Shown: positions 21,301 to 34,564 of the stretch, piece by piece | Layout of the letters: the number at the start of each line of letters is the position of its first letter | Numbering within the stretch: position 1 is the first letter of the stretch | From: Polytrichum commune | Taxonomy: Eukaryota; Streptophyta; Polytrichopsida; Polytrichales; Polytrichaceae | Assembly: GCA_950295325.1 (NCBI GenBank) | Contig: OX485807.1 | Span: 29,421,666-29,485,665 of the forward strand | Direction of reading: 5' to 3' | Length of the DNA stretch: 64,000 nt | The notes under the pieces: generated by a model | Told to the model about the DNA's origin: nothing | The model's database searches: none | What the model saw: only the letters and a program-made list of their open reading frames with translations | Made by a program: the position numbers and the translations under genes

Positions 21301-23860
21301 AAAGACATACGAAATGCATGTGTGGTTTTTTTGGTTTATTTCTTCATAGATTTGCGGTCTTGAATGAAGCCCACCTTTCATTTGTGATTGGAGGGGGTGT
21401 TAGGTCGGTGTTCAATTGAGCTACCTTAGAGCAAGGCTACTCCATCTTGGAACCTGACCTTAAAACCTCAATTTTAACATGGATGAGGGTGGGATGGGGA
21501 CATACATCCAGCCATGTTTTTTCCCCACCCGACCTTCAAAACATGTGTGATTTTCAAGCCATGATTTTCAAGCCTCCAAATTTGAATAAGGAGCCCATAT
21601 TAAGCATTTTGAATGGCAACAAAACCGCCGAATTTGTCCAATTCACACTTGGTTGGGCCCTAGGATTGTGTTTAGGTATCATTGTGAATTAATCATATTC
21701 TAGCATTAAAAAAACTCTAAAAAAACTAGATGGTGTTATTATTCATCAAAGTGTGGCTCTAAAACAAAGGTCTTGGAAGTTTGGGCTAGAGTTTAGTTGT
21801 GCCATTTGTGACATGAGGCATGGGATTTTAGGAGTTGGTTGTCAAAGTGGGAAGAGAACTTGTTTTTGTTGTGTTGGTAAAAAAAGTATATTTTTTGATG
21901 TTCATGTAAAAACGGCCTTGGTGCTCACATGAACCATTTGGTTTAACTTTTGAGCACTCTTGGATTTTAAAGGAATCCTTTAAATATATATAATTAGGAA
22001 TGTGACATAATTTACATACTCTCAATGCAAGTGACTAGCTTATTGTGGTTTGCACATTTTGGCATAAGAATTCATGGAGGAGCTTAGCTATTGAGTTGTT
22101 CCCATTTAGTGGATCACAAAAGCATTATGCTCATTTTCTAGGTAATTTTGAATGGTAAAATGTTGTTGTTGTTGTTGTTTTTTGTTTTTGTTTTTGTGAT
22201 GAAACATGGCATTATCTTGTGGATCCCTTCCTTCAGTTGTTGTAATCTCAAATCTCAAATGACCATTCATGCCCCTTTGTCCCTCGAAATAGCTCAAATG
22301 TCATGTTTCAAGAGCCTACTGATAAATTTCATTATAATGTCGAAACTTGTCCATGAAAACTACACAACTCGGGGGGGGGGGGGTAGTCATTGGTTGGAGT
22401 AGCAATATATGTGCGAACAAATGATAGGGTATTTTAAAAACATGGGAGCAAAAATTTATAATTGGGCTTAAGAGTAATATAGGGTATCAAAAATGGCACT
22501 GGACATCTTTAAAGTACTATAGGGTATGAATAATAGGTAATTTGAAATTATAAGTAATGCAAGCCATTTTTCTATTAACCCAAAGTAGAAATTTACATAA
22601 TGATAGCATGTGAAAAAAAGAAGAGAATTGAAAGTAATACCCCCCTATAAAATAGTGGTTGTTCGCACCTATATCCTTAACTTTTGAACACACTGCCCCC
22701 CCGAGCTACACAACTAACATTGAATGAAATGCACTTAGAACAACTCTTTCTTTCATAGGCTTGGGAAGTTAGAAGTTAGGTGAAAAGTGTATGGCTCATT
22801 GTTGCCTCTTAAAGTCAAACTGAAATGCCCACAAAACGTCCTTCCCTTAAAATAGCATTTCTATAGATATTGGTATTGTATTATATGTTATAATTTCTCA
22901 TTAGAGCTACCTAGGTAAGGAAAGAAAAGAAAAGAAAAAGTAACATCCATATCCAAGTACCAACATGAATTTGAGCTTGTTAGTCTAATGTCGATCACTG
23001 TTGACTGTGATGTAACCTAAGGTGTTATGCCTCCTTTGAGAGGTGGGCTCTGGTAGTATAAGAGTTATCCCAAGTTCTTTGGGGGGGGGGGGGGGGAGGG
23101 AGGGACGAGTTTTTGTTTATTTTCAAGTTTTCTATTGTTTAGGACTAGGTATGTGAGATATTTGATGGCGTTTTGGTGTATATTTTTCATGAGGGTTTTA
23201 ATATTTGATTTTGGGATCTTTAGGATGGTGTTTTTTTAAAATGAAGTGTTCATGTATGGCTCCTCTCACCTCGGCTATGATGGTAATAATGGGGGTCGAT
23301 TCTCTCGCTGCCTAGGTAGGGTGGGTAGTAGCCGACTTTGAAACATGAAAACAAGTGTTGGAAACTGTTGAATCAGTGAGAGGAATAAGGCGTTTTCTAC
23401 CTTAGATGGTTTGCATCCGATAATTGATGAAAATTATTTTTTACTTGCACAGATGATATTTGCAGTCATGTGAATAGGCCCTAAGGGAGCCTTAAGTTAG
23501 TCATTATTCTGTTTACACATGTTATTGTGGGCTACAAGTTAACGTAGGTATAAAAAAATCATGGACCAATGCAATTTTTGTGTGGGTTAAAAATCAGGGT
23601 GGCTTTTAGATTTATAGACTCTTAATCAACAACCATAAAACAAAAGAGAAAAAATATTTTTAATTCTGGTATAGTGTCGCTGTTATACTTTCCATCCCAC
23701 ATTACTTTACGTTTGTGTAAAAAAACTGATTTTGGGCTCTTGTTTTTGAACATATGATTATGTGGGCTTACAAAATGGCATGTGTCAAGAAAATTTACAA
23801 TGACCAAAATTATCGTGGTATGTCAAAATTGTAGTGAGCCACAGTTCCAGGTGTTAAAGG
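15373..23860. other. Long intergenic region without a recognisable gene
   Basis: About 8.5 kb of AT-rich DNA. It holds homopolymer G runs (about 18024-18038, 22373-22382 and 23083-23096) and (TTG)n/T-rich tracts near 22160-22200. A decayed member of a dispersed repeat lies at about 17036-17160 (related to 30810-30960). Open frames are short and lack motifs. Confidence 0.5.
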
Positions 23861-23894
23861 TGTACCGATGACAAGAGGCGGCGTATAGACGAAG

Positions 23895-24088
23895 GCCACG
23901 TGGCGATGAACCGACCGGTAACAGCCGGTGATGCGGGGGCTCGGAAGCAGGGGATATAAGAACTTCGGTGCCTTTCGCTCATTCTATCACTCCGCTTCGT
24001 GCCTTCTCCGACTCGTCGTGCCCGATTTGCACACCGCTTTTGCAATCTCTCCTTGCATCACCTACTTTACCCTTTTCCCGTCTTCGAG
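23895..24088 (+). promoter_or_regulatory. Thioredoxin h promoter and first non-coding exon
   Basis: A 10-bp palindrome GCCACGTGGC (23895-23904) holds a G-box CACGTG. About 50 bp further, ATATAAG (23954-23960) is a good TATA box, which puts the start of transcription near 23985. The pyrimidine-rich leader runs to a donor CTTCGAG|GTGAGTCC at about 24088. The leader intron would end at the acceptor GGTGCAG near 24694, just before the ATG. G-boxes bind bZIP and bHLH factors; light or stress control is only a possibility. Confidence 0.6.
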
Positions 24089-24706
24089 GTGAGTCCATTG
24101 ATACCCGTCTCACCCATTCTCGTCCTGTATTCAGCCTGCACGAACGGAATCGGTTCCTGTGGATGCTATGCCTCGCATACGCATGATGATGAGGTTCAAT
24201 CCTGTTTTTATTCGAGCATAATAAATCTAATATTAAACCTGCTGCTGAGTAAAAGGGAATAAATTGTATGCGTAACCATATGCCGTGGGCCTCCAATCGA
24301 TGTCTGCTAGGGTTTGGTAGTATGCGCATGCGATGATGCGTCCCGTATGGATTTCAGAACACCGGATGCATAGCGACGCATATGAGTTAGACGTGCTTCT
24401 TAAATGTTAATGTTAACAAGGAATTATTAGAGGTTTATGTTTCATGTAGTATAGTGTTTGTTAGTATCGCACCATGACAGAGTCTTCTGGTAGGCATGTC
24501 CAGCAGATGTTTCAGAGTTTTCTCAATTGGTTGAAGGACAGTTTCTCAGGTGCGACAATATAGTAACCTTCTCCTTATTGTAATTACGAAGCTTTGTTTG
24601 CTCTTTGTTGCAATCGAGAGGTCTGCGGTTTTCTGTTTGTGAAATTCTATATATTACAGCATCAAATAGTGAAGATTTGATTTGATCTGGTGCAGTACCT
24701 CAAGAA

Positions 24707-25938
24707 ATGGCTGGGGATCATGGCAATGTCATCGTTATCAACAACAAGAGCACCTGGACAGCTAAGGTCGAGGAGGCCAAGAGTCAGGGCAAAGTGGTAA
24801 AGGATCGACTTGACGAGCTTTTTTTTAATTGGCTATTTCTTTGTTTCATGTGCGTAGAGTGTAAGGTGATGATGTTGATGATTTTTCTTGATCCTGTTCA
24901 AGGTTGTTGTGGACTTCACCGCCACCTGGTGCGGACCATGCCGGCTCATGGCTCCTATCTTTACGGAGCTGAGCAAGAAATACACCGACCTTGTTTTCCT
25001 CAAGGTTGATGTCGACGAAGTGCAGGTAAGGTTTCAACATCTCCAGTTCCCGTCTTTCAGTCACCGATTTCTGCAAAGTTCTGCCAAGGTGGTGCAGAGC
25101 CAGAGCTTTGATATTTCACACTATGTCATCTATCGTACATCAACCTCTATTGTCTCCATTTTGAACTAGCTCTTTGGCCGAGAGAAGGATGACTCTGATG
25201 TTGCCACTTTGGTGTTGCTTCATCTTCGAGTTGGTCTTTGTCTCTATGTAATATCGAAATAGGCATCACGAGATTGAGAGGGCCCCGTAAATCAGTCTTC
25301 AGTGTCCGTGCATATTAAACTAGGATTTTTCTTGAAAGAAAGATGGATGACTCCGATGATGCCACCGGCGTGAAATTTTTTGTCGCTTCATCTTCGAGTT
25401 AGACTAAGTCTATGTGTAATCCTGAAATGGACATCGCGAGAATTAGGGGGCGGGCATACAACTGCCTCCTTTGAAAGGTGAACACCTTGAACAAAAAGAT
25501 GAACGCCTTGAACGGGCGTAGGCAAGTCCGCTGCACCTGTCTCCCCAAGGGTAAGCCCCTAGGTTCCCACATGGGTGGTTGAGAATATCTCGTTCACCCA
25601 GATACCCCTTACTATGAACGGGTGTGCACTAGGAAGGCTACTCATCCGAGTACTATTCTGATTGTAGGCGGCTTGCCCTCAGATTTCCCATGGGATCCGG
25701 CTCAAGATTGTGGGTTTAAGCCACCCTTAGCACTTCGCCACTTATTTGTGTGTTTGGTAACGAAAGAATTATGTTGTATTTGCAGGAAGTGACATCACAG
25801 TGGGATGTGCGAGCCATGCCCACTTTCTTGTTTATCAAGGATGGGAAGCAGCTCCACAAGATTGTTGGAGCTATCAAGGATGAGCTGGAGAGGAAGTGCC
25901 ACGAATATGCCAACAGCCGTACCTCGGTGACGGCTTAG
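24707..25938 (+). CDS. TRXH: Thioredoxin h, cytosolic type
   Basis: Three coding exons, 24707-24796, 24903-25025 and 25786-25938, give a 121-residue protein with all joins in phase 0 and GT-AG introns. It is a small disulfide reductase, normally kept reduced by NADPH-thioredoxin reductase in the cytosol. The active site WCGPC is at residues 39-43 within [14 protein letters not shown], the buried Asp is D34, and the cis-proline is P83 in [11 protein letters not shown]. The start [17 protein letters not shown] has no transit peptide, which with the length and WCGPC site favours h-type over plastid m/f types. Intron 2 (760 bp) holds a diverged tandem duplication. The gene looks intact, with a G-box/TATA promoter and leader intron upstream. 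Confidence 0.95.
25180..25447. repeat. Diverged tandem duplication in thioredoxin intron 2
   Basis: Copy 1 (about 25180-25278) and copy 2 (about 25335-25447) share GGATGACTCTGATGTTGCCA-like starts, TTCATCTTCGAGTT, and ends like ATCGAAATAGGCATCACGAG. Period is about 155 bp. There is no open frame. Confidence 0.7.
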
Positions 25939-26059
25939 GCATAATTTGCAGAGAGGGCATTCATGTTGCTGCAAATTATTTCCTTGCAAACTATAGACAG
26001 CTCTTGAGGCTTGGTTGGCTCTTTGATTGAAACATATTGGCCACTTAGCTACTTTGCTA

Positions 26060-29000
26060 AAGTTGTACATATGACTATGATTGTGTAATTTGGGAGTCGT
26101 GATTTTGCCTCTCTTCTTTGGCTTTCCACGTTGTTGTGTGTTCTATGGGGCCATCGAGTAAAATTGTATGGATGGCACATCTCAGTTCCTATTTAGAGGG
26201 AACTGGGCTTCTCTCACCAGGGAGTGAGACCTGCTGTTACCTGTTTCCAATTGAAACCTGCAGAAGAGATCAGATTTTTTGAAAACGTCTGGCCTGAGTG
26301 ACACATTTTAGCGGTTGGTACATTCTAATTGAGGCACAGAAAGTAATTAACGACTTAGATTATCTGAATGTTGATTACCTAGCAGTCAGTAAATCAAAGC
26401 TTTGCACACCGTCACCACCTTTGTGTAAATATACATTAGCAAAACTTCTGGGAGGACATGTGCTTCTTCAGGTGGAGGGTTAGCTTGAAAAATTATCAGT
26501 GTATTTTCAATTTACATGAGGTTTTTACTTGTTCCAATCCAATCTGTTTCCATCAGTGGCATGTTTCAAAGCTAAACAAGCATGTAGAGATACTGGTATT
26601 AAGTCTACACTTGGTGTGTGTCTTATCGTTCATGATGTTCTGGTTCTGATTTTTGTCATCAAACATATGATTTTCTGAATGCCACTTTTGTGGGCATTTT
26701 GCTGGATGGCGAGATTTGTTGACAGCTTAACTTCAAATGTATCTTAAAGCTTACATTAAGGTTTTCACCATAAAGCATCATTGATTGAAAAGGATTTTCG
26801 TTTATTCAGCATTCATTCTTACAGGCAATAAATAGCTGGTGTTGGGCGAGAAATATTTTGCAGGCGAAGGTGAGTACTATACCCCAAGCCACTGCCCAGA
26901 CAAGCAAAACTCCGCAGTGGAAAGTCAGAAGAAGATCAGAAGATTGGCCTCCACACAAGAGGACAAGCCCAATACTGAAATTGGAACCAGGGTATCTTTC
27001 CTACTTGGAGTGAGGGCTTTAAACTTTTGCTTCATGACCATTGACAAATCTCTCAAAGTCAAAGACTGAATCTGATCATAGGTTAATGGAGACCCTGTAG
27101 AGCAATGCATGAACATGAAAACATAATGGAAATACTAGGAGGATTCCTGGATTCATGTTCATGGCCTGGGAGGATTGGAGCTAAACACAAGGGGTAGACA
27201 TTAATAAACCAGTTGGGTATATACTTTATCCCCAACCACTCCTTTTCTATGTGGTTATCCGTGTCATCCCCACAAATCAAAGAGAGAAAGTACCAAATCT
27301 TTGTTTCTAAGGATGAAGTGGATAATCCCTTTTTCACGAGTAAGTGGAAAGAGGATATATGGGTTATTGAGGTTGAATTCAGATCATGGAAATGTGCGCT
27401 AGTTTTCATGGTTTAGTTGCCTTGAAAGTTGCATTGATTGGTTGGAAATTCATGCTTGTTCCCTGGGATAGTCAAGTCTTTAACCTTTGAAAATGTATTA
27501 CCATCCACTTTCCATTCATTTTCCATGCTTGCCTCATGAGGTGGCCTTGCTCTTATTCTATTTGCATATACACGTGTGTGTGTGTGCACACACATATATT
27601 TATGAGACAACAATTAGTCAATATACATTGAAATCCGCTCTTGGCTTTCCACTGAATAACAATGCGCCAATCGTTTCAATTAGTGTGGTGCACATGACTT
27701 GGTATAATTCATATTACCAATGAAGGTGTTGCCATGACAAGTGAAATGATGTGATGGACACAGACGACCACGGTGGCGGCATGTGATATGTAGACAAGAT
27801 TCTTCCCATTGATTTGACTCCACAATAAAACACTATTGTGAACATCGACACATTTTGTGTGGTACACACTGATTTATCATAAGAGAAGTTAAGGTCAATT
27901 TTTAATATTGCAGTCCACATTAATTGATATGAATGTTGCAAAAGCTTTTTCCACCCATCCTTTTATCAATAATTTACACCTGGAATTGTATGCTTTTCTG
28001 AGGAGCTTGTCTTCTGTTGCTACCTATTCAAGTATATATTGTATGTAATGTAGATGGGCCTTGTTTGATGATTTTTTGTTGTTTGCTATCTTATGCCACT
28101 CAGATAAGCGAAGTTGAAAATTATGTGTGTGCTGCAAAGGTAAATGAAAAGCTAGAATTAAGCCCATAATGTTCTTGGCCTACACTTGAATTGGTATGAA
28201 TTATCAAACCAACTCAAGTCTCGATTTTGTCAGGCAGCATCAAGTCACGTCTAGCTTCTACTTGTCATGAATTATCAAGTGAAGAATGGACACCAAAAAG
28301 ATACATGTTGTGAAGGATTGGACTTCATGCTTTGAAAATACTAACCACTTTGGGTTCGATTGTTGACAATATTGCAAAGGCCCCACATAGTCACCTAAAA
28401 AGAGAAATGATAGATAGACAGACAGAAACACCAACCCCTTAAGGGAACAAGCATATATTGGGAGTTTCTTTGTTTGCGGGTTACTGTCAGCTCTCGATGG
28501 GTGAAATCTATGAAAATGGCTGAGGCCATTGTCATTGATCGGGTGGTGGTGTGGGTGCTATGTATTAAGGAGGAGTTTGTTTGGATTTGGGCACCCTGAA
28601 ACGATGTAACGGGTAGGTGTAAAAAATGGTGTGTACAATATTAACATTTTCGTTGAACTCCTCTCCACTTTTGTGAGGTAAGAACATGACAATTTGTGTA
28701 ATTCATCGCAATTGCTGACCATATGAGACAAAGATCGATGCAATCCAACAGTTAAACGATGGAACAACCCACCATTATAGGGCCACAAATGTTATATTCG
28801 GAAATGAATCACAGTGGAGGAGCCACAATGTAGTAAGCTAAGTCAAGTCAGAGGGTGCCAAAACAAACACCACAAAACCTTGCACATGATTATGAGAATG
28901 TTCACGGTGTTAATTAACATCATGCACTCCTACTGATTTTAGGGTAATCTACTAATGAAACTTTGAACCCTTGTAACTTTTGCATACATAATCCAAAGAA

Positions 29001-29480
29001 GACATACTTTGGTGCGTCGGAATCCCCCTTCAAATGCTAACGAAACACACTCTGGGTTCCTTTAAATCTAGTAATAGAATCTACACTCAGCGCTTGAAAT
29101 GACGGTGTAAGTACGTACCCTCAACCTTACTGCACACAATTTTGGATGTGAGAGAATTATGGCAGCCATGCATTTTCTTCTAACCAATTTGTGGGTGAAG
29201 ATCCCAGCTTCGGAGGTCTAAAAGCGTTTGAAAGGCCACCAAATGGACACCGGAAAAGCCCAGCATGTGGCAGCCGGCCTCCCTCCCACTTCACTTTCTC
29301 AAGCATGTGGTCGTGCTTCCTTGGAAGATTCCTTAGATTGAGCCTCTTAGAATCAAATTTTGGACTTGTATATCATGGGTTAAAATGTATGGTTATCACC
29401 ATAGAACATCAACAATGGCATCTAAGGAACCCGCTACTATTGTCCGGCTGGCATCAAACTTGTAAATCCGGTCGAATATT
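26060..29480. other. No gene recognised
   Basis: 3' flank of the thioredoxin gene and intergenic DNA. A short (GT)n/(CA)n tract lies at about 27570-27595. Short open frames lack motifs. I see nothing else to support. Confidence 0.45.
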
Positions 29481-31040
29481 GATGATATGGTAGGTGGACC
29501 TTAAATGGTTACTTTTCCCCTACTAAGCCCACTTCTTCTTTGATGTGAAACACCCGATTAAGGTACACAAACCCATTTCTGATAACTTAAGCAATTTCGC
29601 AAAATTTTGGTACATGTGTGATATTGGGGTGTTTTTGCACATGTTTGGAAATTGATATCACAATGTTTGACAAGAAAAAATCATAATTCATTTTGAAGTA
29701 TTGATATCAGGGTAAAATTTGAGAGGCAAGGTTCTTTGTCAACACATTATTCATAGCATAGGTCGACCTATTTCTAATGATGGGTAGACAAAAACTTGAG
29801 AACAATCATTACCCTTTTCAAGGAACCCAAATCTATGCCCTTTAAACTTACTTTTTTCCATCACATTGAATACCTCAACGCCTATGAGTCATCTCTCACC
29901 TGGTCACTACCTCCAACATTCCAAATTACGAAATGACGGCTATAGGTTTGGAGCTTCCAAACTTTAGGGGATTCTTTGTGTTATAATTGGTGCGGTTATT
30001 GAAATTGGCTTTGTCTACCATAGTACAAGTTGGTTAACAAATCAAATCGAGGTTGTAGCCACTCTCCTCATGATTTTTGGAGCTCATCTAAATATCTTAT
30101 CCATTATCAAAGTGAGAGATTTCGTGCTCATTAAGTGATCATATAGGTCCCCACAATCATGTTGACTATTGGTTTCAGAATGGTTATTATATTTTGAACA
30201 AGTCGTCCAATCTCTTTCAAACATATGATGCCTTTTTTATATTTGTACTTGGAGCCTCATTTGAACACATACCATTGAAGTATAGGTGTCCAATTGAGAT
30301 AGGCATGTCTACCTTACTTAGTGCATAATGTAAGATGCAATAAGTAATCATTGTATATGTGAACTATTATTTGGATCAATATCATCCTAATGCCATATTG
30401 ATGTTAGGGTAGTTCAACTAAAGTATGAAGGACCAAAGATACATACCTAGCAATGTTAAGAGTGATAGAAAGGTGAATGTATGGATGGATGTGGGGTTCG
30501 TGGCATCTATGTAAACTCGTTCATGATGGATGAAGGGGCCCTAGTATAGATAACTCCCCTACATGTTGAGGGTCGATTCTTTCAATCAAACTTTGCTCGA
30601 TTAAGTTGGAATATTTGATGCCATTTCCAGATTCAAATCATCTAAACATAGTCTTCTAATAGTTTGTTGCATTAAAAGCTTTCTTAGGGATAAGCTTATG
30701 TAGACACCATGAATCCATAGCTGCATGGATGGCATAAACATATAGTTCAAGTATGGCATCAAAGAACTTAACTTACCATCTATCAAGATTGTAAAACCAA
30801 TCAAATATTGATACTAGGTGGGTATTACAAGATGAGAGAATATTTGTATCCCCAACTTATTAGTTAAGTCCATGTCAATTTAATACCAGATTGATGCATG
30901 ATGGATAAGCTTGTATAGGTGTGAACTTGTGAAGGTCCTTGGGTTGTATATAGCAATGTTGGATTGGAATATAGGTGATACCAATATACAATGTCCATAA
31001 TGATATCAAATATTGATACTTGGTGAATATCATAAGACGA
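29480..31040 (+). repeat. Dispersed repeat R1, longest copy in the window
   Basis: Segments of this stretch recur, diverged, elsewhere. 29490-29570 resembles 33775-33880. 29980-30310 resembles 59990-60111 joined to 61451-61690. 30490-30540 is inverted at about 37560-37610. 30810-30960 resembles 17036-17160. Shared strings include CCCACTTCT(T/C)CTTTG and GTTGACTATTG. No protein or terminal repeats were recognised, so this is an old, unclassified element. Confidence 0.55.
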
Positions 31041-33496
31041 GAAATTTTGTTTTAGAGTGACTTTATACACGGCATGGGGCTAGTCCATGCACTGGCTTGA
31101 TTCTCAAGCATTAAGCCCTCATCTAGCCCAACTTTATCAACTCTTTTTCGGGCCCAACCTTGTCACATGTAAAGTGAGGAGGCTGGTTTTTTAGATCCCA
31201 ATGCTCTTGAGGGGGAAGTTTAGTAAAGAAAACCAACTTTTTATGGATCAATAGTAGAGTTGTTTATTGTCCAACGGATGAGCCCAAATCAACCCAATGT
31301 GTTGAGAGCTCTAGCCAAGGAAAACTCGTCTTGATTTTTTCAACCTAGCCCGAAGGTTTAGCCCCAAAATGTTTTGCCACCTAAAATGCTACACATGATG
31401 AGTAAATGTTTGGACCCAACCCAAATATAAAACTCTTGGGTTGAATTTGATGAAACCGAGCGTTCTTATGGGTTGAAATTCTTAGAATACAAGTTAGCCC
31501 TCAATCCGGCCCCAAGTATAAGTGGCCCCAAGTATATCCGAGTCATCATATAGATCCACATGAACCTAACACCAAACTAAGACTAACATAGAGGACTCTC
31601 TATTCTGACACAAAAGAATTTATTCCCCCCCTCAAATTATGCCACATTCGCTAAGACCCATTTGTCTCCCATGTGGAAACTACATTTTGGCATAGGTAAA
31701 AGATGAAATAGGCAACCCTCTACAGTAGTAGGATAATATTACTTGTGTATGAAGGTTCACGGATGGTAGATTGCCCATATATTGACCCGAACGATATCGA
31801 AAACAAAAATGTACCCAAATACCATACCCTACTAATATCACAAATTATAACACCCTCGTTACTATAGCTCTCTAGCAGCTTGGGCACCTTTTTGCCTAAT
31901 AATTAATCAAAGTGCAAAAGTAAGTTAGGTAGCCCATAAAATAATATTCTAAAATTGGTTAGATTCAAAAAGTAATTTAAAACAAGTTAAACATTCAACC
32001 AAGTCATTTCTAGATTCATGAATGGTTTTCCTAGTTTCATTTATGACGGTTGTTAAAGTCATTTGAGGCTACTTTGTTGGATTCCAGTGCATGTCACTTG
32101 CATTAGTACGATTTTAGACACTCTTCAAGCTATGTTCGGGGAAAACCGACGGCTAGTTCATTATCAGCCGATGGATTTCCCCTCACGGCCGGTCCAAATT
32201 TCCAACCATCGGATGGCAATTTGACTGTAATTTCAATCCTCCGGCAATTAGCCGATGAACCAGAAAATGTCCCGGAAATGTAGCCGATTCTTCTTGTGAG
32301 TTACTAGATTTCAGCCAGAAGCATCTAGAGCGCTATTTGTCTGGGGCATCTGATGATGCACTTGAGGAAGTACCCTAAACCCTTAACTTTTTGAACTATG
32401 CAACCGTTCCATGACCAAATCCAATTGCTTTTATGAAGAATTGGGGGACCCTTGGCCTTCAAGCGGTGAAGGCATTGCTAGGTTCAATTCCTGCCAAGGA
32501 TATTAACTCTTCAAATTTAAAGTTTTGAACATGCCTTTCTTTTCACTTATTCAAGATTTTGTACTAAGAAATGATTTCTAATAACTTTTCAAACATTTTT
32601 TAAACAATTAGTGCCGATATGAATTCCATTTAATCGGATATTGATCAATGAAAATATAGGCAATTGGCCGATTGATTTTACAAAAGACCGGCTCTTGCCG
32701 ATGTAAATTGGAAGAAATCCGACCCTTCGTAGCAACTACCGGCAATTAGCCACTAAGGCTTCAAAAACTTCCCGAACTCTGTCTTCGAGTATTATTATTA
32801 TCATTTTTTTGGACACTCAACGAAATTTACTGCCCAGAAAGGTGGGCACCTTTGAAGTTAGTTATTTTGTGCCCAAGCTGCTAGAGAGCTACGGTATACA
32901 CACCCAAGTGGTATCCATGAAAATTGATACCAAATCCACCCACCGTGCCTTGGCTATTTGCAGTACTAGGTGGCCCACAAAGCCACAATTTCTCAATGAC
33001 TTGGCTTCTTCCGATCATGGCGTCCGAATTTAAAACACCCAACATCACGAAAGTATGGACCACTCCGAATTCCCATGACCTAGATTCCGTCACCTCAATT
33101 AGTGTGGACATTTGCACTTATATTTGGGTCAAAGTGTGTGAAGGAGCATATTTTAGTGTGAATCACGTGCTCCCCATGATTCTAGTACACCTGACAAAGA
33201 GAATCCATAAGGTAGACGCGGGTGTTAAGGTTGAGGCATCTATTACCGAAAGAATAGGAGAGTTTGCATATGTTTAGGAGGAGTAATAGCCGGGGATTAC
33301 TCTCCTTGCAAAGAGAAACCTAACATTATTCAGATCCATAAGAGTGGTTTGTGGGATTGATAGTATTCTGCCGAAACATTCCCATATATTTAATCTGAAT
33401 GTGGGTGTGTTCGAGAATATTCTGTGGGGTATTGTCAGTCCCACATGGCGTTCTTGTGGGTTTGAATAATGTCGTGAATGAATTCGAAGGAGAATG

Positions 33497-33528
<32 letters not shown>

Positions 33529-34164
33529 TTATTTTTTTCAAGAATGTAAATATTGTTACAAATTTTTGAAGCGGTGAGGGTTAGGGAAACACACAGTCAA
33601 TCTGTAAGTTAACCCATAACTGCTCATTTGAATGCTAATTCTTGGCCACGACGGGTGTCGAGCTTCTTATGAGGGTAGTCATTCACAAGTTGCCGCCACA
33701 TAAACCCTAACTCCGTTTGCATAAAAAATATGCATCTCATCCATGTTGGAAATACAGGTGCCCTAGCGAGCGGTTAAATGGACCTTGTCAACTATGGATG
33801 TCTCAAGCTTAAATGCCTACTTTTTTTTTCGAATAGCCCACTTCTCCTTGGATATGAAGCATGTGATTAAGGTAGAACAATGGAACCCGGTGAATGACCA
33901 CTCCTGGTGCACTAGACTAGGAGGAGAGTGATTTTTTGTGTCGATCCAAAATGGCTGATTGTAAAACTTGTGGCCCGAAAAGGATGCAATGATAGGCTAG
34001 ATGTAGTGATTGGCCGGATAGAACTTGGTCACTCCCTCATTGTAGAATGCAAATTTAGACTCAAGTGCCTACTATTTATGCATCTATGACCTAGCATCTA
34101 TGATTCTAGCAAGGTGATCTCGTTGAAGAGTGCTATGATAAATCAACTATAGTGATTGCACATA
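31041..34164. other. No gene recognised
   Basis: Intergenic sequence with an R1 fragment at 33775-33880, a (TTTTTA)n tract at 33500-33540, and a region rich in CCGG/CCGAT motifs at 32140-32750. Open frames up to 117 codons show no family motif. Confidence 0.45.
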
Positions 34165-34167
34165 CTC

Positions 34168-34561
34168 GGGGCCGGTTCACATTGGGTCCTAGTCCTAAGT
34201 CCCACTCATGTTCACAAATCCCAACATGGAGGCAAAATCCCAACCTTTGATATTCAAGAAACTATCAAAATATGGTTAGTTATCATAAAAGTCATATTTT
34301 GATTATTTTATGAATAAATATTGCAGGACTTGTGTTAAGAGTTGGGTCTAGCTTTATACTCGACCCAACTCTCAACACAAGTCCCAAGCCTCACCTCCGA
34401 AAAGTGATGCTATGTCGCCATTCATGTCATATGTGGGACTTGGGACTTGGGACCCGTGTGAAGTGGTAAGTCCTAACTTCCATTCTATCAAAGGCTAAGA
34501 TTGCACGGAGTGACCTCAAGGGACTTGGGACTTAGGATTTGGGGGTCCGTGTGAACCAACC
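34168..34561. mobile_element. MITE copy 1 (GGTTCACA family), TSD CTC
   Basis: The 394-bp element starts GGGGCCGGTTCACATTGGGT and ends with the inverse, GGGTCCGTGTGAACCAACC. Sub-terminal CCTAAGTCCCA / GGGACTTAGG blocks are also inverted. It is flanked by CTC on both sides (34165-34167 and 34562-34564). A related copy with TSD TTA is at 43703-44037. The 3-bp duplication fits PIF/Harbinger. Confidence 0.75.
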
Positions 34562-34564
34562 CTC

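Noticed and set aside
18024-23096. Poly-G runs at about 18024, 22373 and 23083 as G-quadruplex or regulatory elements
   Set aside because: They are plain homopolymers in gene-free DNA, and length is error-prone. No structured G-tract pattern.
27570-27595. GT/CA run as a possible Z-DNA or regulatory site
   Set aside because: Short simple-sequence tract with no other support.
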